Origin: Variovorax boronicumulans
Lineage (GTDB): Bacteria > Pseudomonadota > Gammaproteobacteria > Burkholderiales > Burkholderiaceae_C
Assembly (NCBI RefSeq): GCF_019352895.1
Contig: NZ_JAAAFX010000009.1
Coordinates: 202,754-266,753 of the forward strand
Direction of reading: 5' to 3'
DNA length: 64,000 nucleotides
Below the pieces are notes generated by a model, which was not told the DNA's origin, did not search any database, and saw nothing but the letters and a program-made list of their open reading frames with translations. The translations under genes and the position numbers were made by a program. Each line of letters starts with the position of its first letter. Positions within the stretch are counted from its first letter, which is position 1. Of this stretch, positions 34,024 to 41,358 are shown one piece after another.

Positions 34024-34884
34024 ATGTCCACCCGCAAGCAACTCAAATCCCTGGCCGAGGCCCGCCGCGGCCTGATCGTTCCCGGCGCTTTCAACGCACT
34101 GTCGGCCAAGGTGGTCGAGGACCTGGGCTTCCAGGCGATCTACATCACCGGCGCCGGTGTCACCAACATGTGGTTCGGCATGCCCGACCAGGGCTTCATG
34201 GGCCTGGCGGAAATCGCCGACCACACGGCGCGCATCCGCGATGCGGTCTCGGTGCCGCTGATCGTCGATGCCGACACCGGCTTCGGCAATGCGCTGAACG
34301 TGCGCCACACGGTGCGCACGCTGGAGCGCGCCGGCGCCGACTGCATCCAGTTCGAGGACCAGGTTGCGCCCAAGCGCTGCGGCCATTTCTCGGGCAAGGA
34401 GGTGATCGTCACCGAAGAAGCCGTGAGCAAGATCAAGGCCGCGGTCGATGCGCGCCAGGACCCCGACCTGCTGATCATGGCGCGCACCGATGCCGCCGCC
34501 GTGCACGGCTTCGAGGCCGCCATCGAGCGCGCGCAGAAGTTCGCCGAGGCCGGGGCCGACATCCTGTTCGTCGAAGCCGTGACCACCGCCGACGAGATCC
34601 GCGCGCTGCCCCGGCGCCTGGCCAAGCCCCAACTCATGAACATGGTGATCGGCGGCAAGACGCCGATCTTCAACGCCACCGAACTGGGCGAACTCGGCTA
34701 CGGGATCGTGCTGTACGCCAACGCGGCGCTGCAGGGCGCGGTCGCCGGCATGCAGAAGGCGCTGACGGTGTTGCGCGACGAGCAGGAGGTGCAGGAATCG
34801 AGCGGCCTGGTCGCGACCTTCGCCGAACGCCAGCGCCTGGTCGGCAAGCCGGAATGGGATGCGCTGGAGAAGCGCTACACCTGA
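34024..34884 (+). CDS. PEP mutase/isocitrate lyase-superfamily lyase (not canonical PrpB)
   Basis: 286 residues. Active-site motif KRCGHFSGK, metal-binding D-x-D in VDADTGFGN and ARTDA show a functional lyase. Position suggests methylisocitrate lyase, but the N-terminus (LIVPGAFNALSAKVVEDLGFQAIYITGAGV) and the KRCGHFSGK loop resemble 2,3-dimethylmalate lyase, oxaloacetate decarboxylase and carboxyphosphonoenolpyruvate mutase relatives, whereas PrpB has GAINAYxA and KRCGHRP. It starts 14 bases after prpF, so it belongs to the operon. It may cleave methylisocitrate, or another 2-substituted malate. Confidence 0.85.
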   Translation: MSTRKQLKSLAEARRGLIVPGAFNALSAKVVEDLGFQAIYITGAGVTNMWFGMPDQGFMGLAEIADHTARIRDAVSVPLIVDADTGFGNALNVRHTVRTLERAGADCIQFEDQVAPKRCGHFSGKEVIVTEEAVSKIKAAVDARQDPDLLIMARTDAAAVHGFEAAIERAQKFAEAGADILFVEAVTTADEIRALPRRLAKPQLMNMVIGGKTPIFNATELGELGYGIVLYANAALQGAVAGMQKALTVLRDEQEVQESSGLVATFAERQRLVGKPEWDALEKRYT

Positions 34885-34906
34885 GAGTGCGACCTGGCCG
34901 TCGGTG

Positions 34907-35818
34907 TCAGGCGCTCGCCTGCGGCGCCGACAGCTCCGACGAGTGCCGCGCGAGCTCGACGAAGGCCTTCAGGTAGTCGACGTCGGTGTCGATCTCGCGC
35001 GCGCCCAGGAAGATCTGCTTGGCGATGCCGCGCGGGCCCAGCCGGACCGGCACGATGTCCATCTTCTGCGCGTATTCCTCCACCAGCCAGCGCGGCAGGG
35101 CGGCCACGCCGCGGCCGCTCGCGACCATCTGCAACATGATGTCGGTGGTCTCGATGGCCTTGTGGCGCCGGGGTGTCACGCCCGCGGGCATCAGGAACAT
35201 GTTGTAGATGTCCAGCCGGTCCGTGGTGACCGGGTAGGTCACGAGGACTTCCTTGCTCAGGTGCGCGGGCTTCACGTAGGGCAGGTTCGCCAGCGCGTGG
35301 CCGCGCGGCACCACCAGCACCTGCTCGTAGTCGAACACCGGCTCGTAGTGCAGGCCCGGCTTGTAGAGCGGGTCGGGCGTCACCAGCAGGTCGATCTCGT
35401 GGCCGAACAGCGCGCCGATGCCGCCGAACTGGAATTTCTGCTTCACGTCCACGTCCACGTCGGGCCAGTTCGCGAGGTAGGGCGAGACCACCTTGAGCAG
35501 CCATTGGTAGCAGGGGTGGCATTCCATGCCGATGCGCAGCGAGCCGCGTTCGCCCTGGGCGAACTGGCCCAGGCGCTCCTCGGCCAGCGCGAGTTGCGGC
35601 AGCACCCGGTTGGCGACCGCCAGCAGGTACTGGCCCGCCTGGGTCAGCCGCAGGCTGCGGCCTTCGCGCTGCCAGATCTCGGTTCCGAGCTGGGCCTCGA
35701 GCTTGCGGATCGAATGGCTCAGCGCCGACTGCGTGAGGTGCAGCACCTCGGCGGCCGCCGTGAGCGAGCCCTGCTTGTCCACTTCCTGGACGATCGAAAG
35801 ATGGCTGCGCTCGAGCAT
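34907..35818 (-). CDS. metR: MetR-like LysR-family regulator
   Basis: 303 residues. HTH with GSLTAAAEVLHLTQSALSHSIRKLE; the effector domain has ECHPCYQWL, SGLHY-like GLHYEPVFDYE and TYPVTTDRLDIYNMFLMPAGVTP, all diagnostic of MetR, which senses homocysteine and controls metE and other methionine genes. I chose ATG 35818 (MLERSHLSIV, the usual MetR start); ATG 35860 would put a MetR-like site and a palindrome inside the coding region. No methionine gene is adjacent. Convergent with the methylcitrate-like operon, 22 bases apart. Confidence 0.88.
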   Translation of the reverse strand: MLERSHLSIVQEVDKQGSLTAAAEVLHLTQSALSHSIRKLEAQLGTEIWQREGRSLRLTQAGQYLLAVANRVLPQLALAEERLGQFAQGERGSLRIGMECHPCYQWLLKVVSPYLANWPDVDVDVKQKFQFGGIGALFGHEIDLLVTPDPLYKPGLHYEPVFDYEQVLVVPRGHALANLPYVKPAHLSKEVLVTYPVTTDRLDIYNMFLMPAGVTPRRHKAIETTDIMLQMVASGRGVAALPRWLVEEYAQKMDIVPVRLGPRGIAKQIFLGAREIDTDVDYLKAFVELARHSSELSAPQASA

Positions 35819-35824
35819 GGCGAA

Positions 35825-35837
35825 TGAGTGGAATTCA
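35825..35837. promoter_or_regulatory. MetR-like half-palindrome
   Basis: TGAG-TGGAA-TTCA, one mismatch from the known MetR consensus TGAA-N5-TTCA, 7 bases upstream of the chosen metR start. It supports autoregulation and the shorter start. Confidence 0.45.
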
Positions 35838-35845
35838 TCGATGGA

Positions 35846-35870
35846 GTGAGGTAAGGCCATCTTACTTCAC
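35846..35870. promoter_or_regulatory. 25-bp inverted repeat upstream of metR
   Basis: Arms GTGAGGTAAG and CTTACTTCAC (9 of 10 complementary) around GCCAT. It lies 28 bases upstream of the metR start at 35818, within the 206-base region before the gene. Probably an operator for MetR or another repressor. Confidence 0.5.
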
Positions 35871-36024
35871 GGGTCGCCGAGCCTCGGATCCTGCTTTTTC
35901 CAGACGGCCGGACCTCTGCGATACCGATCACCACCACCCACAACCTCGACGCGCAGCGCGAGGCCATGCCCCAGCCGGTTCGGCCGGAGGCCGTCCTATG
36001 GTTCGCGCTGCGTGAAGCCGCCGA

Positions 36025-36948
36025 TCACTGCTTCTTCTTGCGGGTCGAGGCGCGGGTCGCGCCCGGTGCCGAGGTCTGCGACGGTGCCGCTGCGCCGTCC
36101 ACGCCCAGCCGGCCGCCGCCGCCCAGGCCCTGGCCCTTGACCGTCTGCGCCTTGTAGTTGCGCAGCGCCACCACCATCTGATTGAAGGCGTCCATGAAGG
36201 CCGCGCTGATCACCTTGCCCTGGGCGGTGTTGGTGTAGCCGCCCAGGCCGCCCGCGGCGGTGCCGCCGAAGAGCTGGCCGAAGCCGCCGAAGTCGGTCTT
36301 GGAGGCGCTGCCTTCCGAGGCCGCGACCTGCACGCCCGAACGGTTGTCGATCAGCGTCAGCAGGGTGCTGGCCTCCTTGGTCTGCAGGTTGCCGCCCACG
36401 GCCGCGAGCACGCCGCCGTAGCGGCCGCCGACCAGGCCGCCGAGCGAGGCGCCCATGCCGCCGGCGTTGTTGTTGTTGAACACGATCTCGGGCGACAGGC
36501 CGTAGTCGGAGGCCACCATCTGGCCGCCGCCGAAGTTGCTGCCCTGGCGCATCTCGCCCGACTGCATCAACGCGCGCTCGCGCGTCATCGCGTTCATGCC
36601 GGCCGCGCCGCGCTCGACCACCACGAAACAGTTCGACTGCTGGATCAGCAGGCGCAGCAGGTTGGCCGTGGGCGGCAGCTTGTACTCGTTGCGCAGGATC
36701 GTGTACCAGCCGGCCGACTGGTTCTCGATCAGCGAGACGGTGCCCAGCGGCGAGGCGCACTTCTCGAGCGCGCTGTTGGTGTTGGCCGTGGCATCGCCCG
36801 CGGCCGCGCCGGTGGCAACGGTCTTGGCGCCCTGGGCGCCCATCTGCATGTCGGTGGTCTGGCAGGCGGCGAGCATCGCCAGGCCGGCCAGCACCGATGC
36901 GGTCCGGGTGAAGCGCAGCAGGCGCGCGGGGTGGGTGGCAGTGTGCAT
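36025..36948 (-). CDS. CsgG/HfaB-like outer-membrane lipoprotein
   Basis: 307 residues. Lipoprotein signal with lipobox LAAC-QTT at about residue 22. The central part (ILRNEYKLPPTANLLRLLIQQSNCFVVVERG, then LSPEIVFNNNNAGG and LTLIDNRSGVQVAASEG) follows the CsgG pattern of curli-secretion and holdfast-anchor channels. The C-terminus is Gly-rich then basic (STRKKKQ). No curli or holdfast genes are nearby, so the exported substrate is unknown. It follows the hybrid kinase by 157 bases on the same strand and may be its target or partner. Confidence 0.75.
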   Translation of the reverse strand: MHTATHPARLLRFTRTASVLAGLAMLAACQTTDMQMGAQGAKTVATGAAAGDATANTNSALEKCASPLGTVSLIENQSAGWYTILRNEYKLPPTANLLRLLIQQSNCFVVVERGAAGMNAMTRERALMQSGEMRQGSNFGGGQMVASDYGLSPEIVFNNNNAGGMGASLGGLVGGRYGGVLAAVGGNLQTKEASTLLTLIDNRSGVQVAASEGSASKTDFGGFGQLFGGTAAGGLGGYTNTAQGKVISAAFMDAFNQMVVALRNYKAQTVKGQGLGGGGRLGVDGAAAPSQTSAPGATRASTRKKKQ

Positions 36949-37105
36949 GGTCAGGATCCGAAGCCGCCGCGGCGTGCGCGCAGAACGACGGCCCTGGCCG
37001 CGATCCGCAGACTGCTTTTCATTGATAACTTTCGGGAGGGGGAGCGCCCGGGGTCGGGCGAGCCGAAAGTTAAGCGTTGAAGGCGGGTGCCACCAGTGCC
37101 GAAAG

Positions 37106-38863
37106 TCACTTTTCGGCGGTGAGCGCGCGCCGCAGCGCCGCGGCATTGACCGGCTTGAACAGCATCTGCACGCCCGATTCGCGCGCGTGCCGCAGCGGTT
37201 CGGGTGCGGTCTCGCCGGTGATGAGCAGCAGGGGGCGTTCGATGCCGAAGCGGCGATGCAGCCGCAGGCCGACGTCGAGCCCGTTGACGCCGTCGGGCAG
37301 GCGGTAGTCGCAGATCAGCATGTCGGCCTGCTGCGAGGGCACCTGCGCGCGGCTGAGCGCGTCCACCGCGCCCTGCTCGTCGCAGACCGCCATCACCTCG
37401 ATCGACCAGGCGCGCAGCAGCACGGACATGGCTTCGCGGATGTCGGCCTCGTCGTCGATCAGCAGCACGCGCCGGGGCAGGCTGCCGTCGGGACGCGCGG
37501 CCAGCGCGACGCGCGCCCGGGCTTCGGCCAGCGGCAGCGAGATGCGAAAGCGGCTGCCGCGTCCGATGCGCGAATGCAGTTCGACCGGATGGCCGAGCAG
37601 GCGCGAGAGGCGCTGCACGATCGACAGGCCGATGCCCAGGCCGCGCGCGCGGTCGCGGCCCGAGTTGCCGACCTGGTAGAACTCCTCGAAGATCCGGTCG
37701 CGCTGGTCGGGCGCGATGCCCGCGCCGGTGTCCAGCACGTCGATGCGCACCGTGCGGCCGTGCGCGCGCGCCGTCACGGTGACACCGCCGCGCTGCGTGT
37801 ACTTGATGGCGTTGTCGATCAGGTTCGACAGCATGCGCGCCAGCAACTGCGGATCGCTGTGCACCCAGAGCCCGCTGGCGCGCAGGCGCAGCTGCAGGTC
37901 CTTCTGTTCGGCCTGCGCCGAGAACACGTGGTTGAGCGACAGCAGCAGCGCGTCGAGCTGCACCGGCTGCGGCACCGGCGTGACCACGCCGGCATCCAGG
38001 CGCGACACGTCGAGCATGGTGTCGAGCGACTTGCCCAGCGCATTGACCGCGCGCATCAGGCGCTCGGCGTTGCGCCCTTCGGGCCGGTTCTGCAGTGCGG
38101 TCTCGAGCGCGGCACCGAACAGCGCGACCGCATGCAGCGGCTGGCGCAGGTCGTGGCTGGCGGTGGTCAGGAAGCGCGTCTTCTCGGCGCTCGCGCGCTC
38201 GGTGGCCGCGACCTGTTCGCTCAGGCGCGCGGCCAGGGCCTCGTTCTCGAAGCGCAGCAGCAGCGCGTCGGTCAGTTGCCGGTGCTCCTGCACACCGACC
38301 CGCAGCATCAGCGTGAGGTTGACCGTGGCGAAGGCGGCGAGGAACCAGTGCATGCCGTCGCCATGCACGATCAGTGCGGCGATCAGGCCGCCCAGCATCG
38401 GCAGCGTGTGGCCGTACATCGCGACCGTCAGCGGCCGCAGCGACTGCACGGCGCGCGCGCAATTGCCGAGCATCACCACCATCAGCACCGCGGTCACGGC
38501 GATATTGCCGGCGGGGACGAACAACCACGGCGCCATGGCGTCCGCCAGGCCCATGAGCGTGACGGCGACCGTGATGCGCCGCACCCATCGCGGGCTGTCG
38601 GCGGCCGGCGCCGCGGGCGTCCAGCGCGGCGCGAAAGCCAGGTAGGCATAGAGCGCGAGGTGGATGCCGACGAAGGCAATCACCGCCGGTTCGCGCAGCT
38701 GCACGTACAGGAAGGCGCCCAGCACCAGGATGAACACCAGCCGCGCGACCAGCGTGGCGTTGTAGATGTAGTAGACCGAGGCGACGTGCTCGCGCAGCAC
38801 GCGCTGTTCGAGCGCGTCGTCGTCGTCGCGGCCCGCGGGGCGGGCGGGGACGCGCGCGTGCAT
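37106..38863 (-). CDS. Membrane hybrid histidine kinase with C-terminal receiver
   Basis: 585 residues. About six transmembrane helices fill residues 20-190 with no large periplasmic domain, so it probably senses a membrane or lipophilic signal. HisKA phosphoacceptor His237 is in TTASHDLRQPLHA, ATPase boxes include DTGAGIAPDQRDRIFEEFYQVG and GLGIGLSIV, and a receiver follows (LLIDDEADIREAM, phospho-Asp in LICDYRLPDG). It starts 12 bases after the response regulator stop, so the two form one operon and a phosphorelay pair. Confidence 0.92.
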   Translation of the reverse strand: MHARVPARPAGRDDDDALEQRVLREHVASVYYIYNATLVARLVFILVLGAFLYVQLREPAVIAFVGIHLALYAYLAFAPRWTPAAPAADSPRWVRRITVAVTLMGLADAMAPWLFVPAGNIAVTAVLMVVMLGNCARAVQSLRPLTVAMYGHTLPMLGGLIAALIVHGDGMHWFLAAFATVNLTLMLRVGVQEHRQLTDALLLRFENEALAARLSEQVAATERASAEKTRFLTTASHDLRQPLHAVALFGAALETALQNRPEGRNAERLMRAVNALGKSLDTMLDVSRLDAGVVTPVPQPVQLDALLLSLNHVFSAQAEQKDLQLRLRASGLWVHSDPQLLARMLSNLIDNAIKYTQRGGVTVTARAHGRTVRIDVLDTGAGIAPDQRDRIFEEFYQVGNSGRDRARGLGIGLSIVQRLSRLLGHPVELHSRIGRGSRFRISLPLAEARARVALAARPDGSLPRRVLLIDDEADIREAMSVLLRAWSIEVMAVCDEQGAVDALSRAQVPSQQADMLICDYRLPDGVNGLDVGLRLHRRFGIERPLLLITGETAPEPLRHARESGVQMLFKPVNAAALRRALTAEK

Positions 38864-38874
38864 GGACCGCGGGT

Positions 38875-39585
38875 TCAACGCAACTGGCTGATCAGCTGCG
38901 CCCGCGAGCGCACGCCGAACAGCAGCAGCAGCGTCGAGACATGGTTTTTCACCGTGCCTTCGCTCAGATGGGCCAGCTGCGCGATCTCGCGGTTGGCCTT
39001 GCCTTCGAGCACCCACTGCAGCACCTCGAGCTGCCGCGGCGTGAGCTGCTCCAGGGCCTCGGGCCGTTCGGCCGACGGTGTGGTCGACAACGGCCCGGGC
39101 AGCGCCGGCAGTCCGATGGCAGCGCTCTGCACGTCGAGCAGGCCGCAGGCGCGGATGAAGCTCACGACCTCGTTGAGGTCCGCCGACTTGGGCAGGAATG
39201 CGAGCGCGCCCTGGTCGAGCGCGCCGCGCGACAGCGTGGTGTCGACGGTGCCCGAGAGGACCACGATGCGGGCCAGGGGAAAGTGCGTGCGAAACGCGAT
39301 CAGGCCCTCGAGACCCTGCGTGTCGGGCAGCGCGAGATCGAGCAGCACCAGGCCGATCGCGTCCTGCGCGGCCGCGTAGAGGGCCAGCGCGCTGGCCAGG
39401 CTGTCGGCCTCGAAGACCTCGGTGGCCGTTGCCGGATCGGTGGCCTGCGATTGCACCAGCGCGCGCACCCCCAGGCGCACCAGGTCGTGGTCATCGACGA
39501 CCAGGATCGCACGGGGCCGTGCAGGGGGGAGGGCGGTGTCGGCGTGCGGAGGCGCCAGGGTGTGCAGGATCGATTCGGTTCGCAT
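38875..39585 (-). CDS. NarL/FixJ-type response regulator
   Basis: 236 residues. N-terminal receiver (ILVVDDHDLVRLG, phospho-Asp in LVLLDLALPD) and a C-terminal LuxR-type HTH (LTPRQLEVLQWVLEGKANREIAQLAHLSEGTVKNHVSTLL). Cytoplasmic DNA-binding partner of the kinase encoded immediately downstream. Regulon unknown; the CsgG-like lipoprotein gene at the end of the cluster is the nearest candidate. Confidence 0.93.
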   Translation of the reverse strand: MRTESILHTLAPPHADTALPPARPRAILVVDDHDLVRLGVRALVQSQATDPATATEVFEADSLASALALYAAAQDAIGLVLLDLALPDTQGLEGLIAFRTHFPLARIVVLSGTVDTTLSRGALDQGALAFLPKSADLNEVVSFIRACGLLDVQSAAIGLPALPGPLSTTPSAERPEALEQLTPRQLEVLQWVLEGKANREIAQLAHLSEGTVKNHVSTLLLLFGVRSRAQLISQLR

Positions 39586-39660
39586 TGCGAACGATGGTAG
39601 CGAAGCGCACGGCAGGCGGAAGTGCCGGAAGTCACATCCGTGGACGCCGTCGCCCGCAAC

Positions 39661-39870
39661 TCATTCGTTGCCGCCCACCGGATCGGCGTCCTCGTCTTCC
39701 GTGGCCGCCACCGGCTTCTTCAGGAAGCCGGCCGCGTTCTCGTCCGCGCCCGGCGCTCCTGCGCCCGCTTCTTCCCTGCGGAACTGCGCGGCGCGGCGCT
39801 GCGCTTCGGTGCCTGCGTGCTCGATCGGCTGTGCGCCGTGTTCAAGGTCGTCGTTCGTGGATGGCGGCAT
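39661..39870 (-). CDS. Small acidic hypothetical protein (69 residues)
   Basis: Starts MPPSTNDDLEHGAQPIEHAG and ends EDEDADPVGGNE; strongly hydrophilic, charged, probably disordered, no Cys and no membrane segment. Too small to rest on length alone, but a strong AAAGGAG ribosome site stands 6 bases before the ATG, which makes it a likely real gene. It lies 75 bases upstream of the response regulator in the same direction and may be the first gene of that operon. Confidence 0.65.
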   Translation of the reverse strand: MPPSTNDDLEHGAQPIEHAGTEAQRRAAQFRREEAGAGAPGADENAAGFLKKPVAATEDEDADPVGGNE

Positions 39871-40215
39871 GGCGGGCTCCTTTGTGGGCTTCCAGTGAAA
39901 CCGGGCCGCTGCTTCGCCGATGTAGGCGCTTGCGCAATCACCGGGTAGCCCGCGCAGGCCGCGGTGCTTCGGACCGATGCCGACAGGCCTTTTCCAATGG
40001 AGCGCGCTGAAGTCAAAAGTAGGAAGGGATTTCCATAATGAAAAGATATTCCACTTCTCATACGATGCGCTCTTGGGTTCTTCCAGGCGTGCCGAGCAGG
40101 GCGCCCTGGAGATTTCCTGGTGTTCCCTCTCTGCCGGCGGGGCCGTCGGCAGCCGAACCCCATGGCCCCTCGCCGCCATGGCGACTGCATCGTGATCAAC
40201 AACAAGGAGACTGTC
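39871..40215 (+). promoter_or_regulatory. 345-base intergenic region: promoter and long leader for the ThuA gene
   Basis: Between the small acidic gene (minus) and the ThuA lipoprotein (plus). It holds an IclR-type operator candidate at 40028-40045, a possible -10 TACGAT at 40061-40066 and then about 145 bases of GC-rich leader with a possible stem (CCAGGC...GCCCTGG, 40084-40109). No further gene seen. Confidence 0.5.
40028..40045 (-). promoter_or_regulatory. IclR-type operator candidate, ThuA copy
   Basis: On minus: CTTTTCATTATGGAAATC. It matches the TRAP-operon copy (44531-44548, GTTTTCACTGTGGAAAAC) in 14 of 18 positions. In both cases the element ends 15-16 bases before a -10-like hexamer, so it would overlap the -35 region, the position of a repressor. 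Confidence 0.6.
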
Positions 40216-41277
40216 TTGAAATCCATGGACTCGTCGAGCTTCAAGCTCGCATTCACCGCCGCGGCGGTGCTGGCCATCGCGGCGTGCGGCGGCGGCAGCG
40301 GTGGCGGCGACGCGCCCGGTGCCGCGGTGCCGCCCGTGACCGTGGCGCCGACCGAGCCGGGCGTCACGACGCCACCCGTCGATCCGGTCACGCCGACGAC
40401 CCCCGTGGTCGATGCCGAGGACAAGAGCTTCGACCTCTACTACAACGTGTGCCGGGGGACGGATTCCAAGTGCTACAACGACTGGGGTGCGTTCGCCACC
40501 ACCCCGGACCGCGTGCTGATCTACTCGCGCACCGCCGGCCCGCGCCATGCGAACCTGGGCACGCCGATGGGCACTGGCATGAACCCGACGATGAACCCCG
40601 ACAACGTGATGCAGGCCGGGTTGGTGCGGATGCTGGCCGAAGCCGGCATCACCGCCGACTGGACCGAAGACGTCGCGATCCTCGGGGCCCGGGTCAACAA
40701 CTACAAGGCGATCATCTTCGCGAGCTCCAACCGCGACACCTTGTGGAACGATGCCGTGCCGACGAGCAACGATGCGGCGCGCACCGCGCTGCGCAACTAC
40801 ATGCGGCGCGGCGGTGGCTTCGTGGGGCTGCACAACGCCTTCGGCGCCGAATACAACTGGCCTTACTACGAGGGCCTGCTGGGCAACGCCAACTTCTACA
40901 ACCACGGGCCCAACCGGGCGGGCGATGTGGAGATCGTCGCGCAGGACCCTTCGACCGACGGCGTTCCGGCGCGCTTCACCTTCCAGGACGAGTGGTACAA
41001 CCTCACGCCCTTCCCGACCAACGTCAAGTTCCTGGCCAAGGTCGACACCTCGACGCTGCTGCCGTTGACGGCGGCGCCGCATCCGGGACACGCGGGCTTC
41101 CATCCGGTGGCCTGGTGCCAGTACTACGACGGCGGCCGCGCCTGGCTCTCGACACTGGGCCACAACACCCACTCGTTCACCGCGAACTCGACCGGCCCGG
41201 GCGCGGACGCGTTCCAGAAACTCGTGGTGCAGGGCGTCAAGTCGGCCATGGGCCTGACGCCCTTCTGCACCGACTAG
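40216..41277 (+). CDS. ThuA-domain lipoprotein
   Basis: 353 residues from TTG 40216, chosen because AAGGAG sits 6 bases upstream; ATG 40225 is possible. Lipobox LAIAAC-GGG then a Gly/Pro/Thr-rich linker (about residues 20-70). The ThuA fold (class I glutamine amidotransferase-like) follows: RVLIYSRTAGPRH, IIFASSNRDTLW, RRGGGFVGLHNAFG and a C-terminal LSTLGHNTHSF. Such domains occur in sugar and polyol catabolic enzymes and act in the periplasm here. It precedes the PQQ-type dehydrogenase lipoprotein by 81 bases. Confidence 0.88.
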   Translation: MKSMDSSSFKLAFTAAAVLAIAACGGGSGGGDAPGAAVPPVTVAPTEPGVTTPPVDPVTPTTPVVDAEDKSFDLYYNVCRGTDSKCYNDWGAFATTPDRVLIYSRTAGPRHANLGTPMGTGMNPTMNPDNVMQAGLVRMLAEAGITADWTEDVAILGARVNNYKAIIFASSNRDTLWNDAVPTSNDAARTALRNYMRRGGGFVGLHNAFGAEYNWPYYEGLLGNANFYNHGPNRAGDVEIVAQDPSTDGVPARFTFQDEWYNLTPFPTNVKFLAKVDTSTLLPLTAAPHPGHAGFHPVAWCQYYDGGRAWLSTLGHNTHSFTANSTGPGADAFQKLVVQGVKSAMGLTPFCTD

Positions 41278-41358
41278 TTCTCGCCATCGCTGCCGTCGCT
41301 CGAAGCACGGCAGCGCGTCCCCCCATCCGTGCGGCACCCGTCGCGTGAAGAGACCTCC

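Noticed and set aside
34024..34884. Assigning the symbol prpB
   Set aside because: Position fits, but the N-terminal and active-loop sequences resemble other isocitrate lyase-superfamily enzymes, so the symbol was withheld.
36536..39379. Plus-strand open frame of about 950 codons across the CsgG, kinase and regulator genes
   Set aside because: Spans three well-supported minus-strand genes and encodes no family-like sequence.
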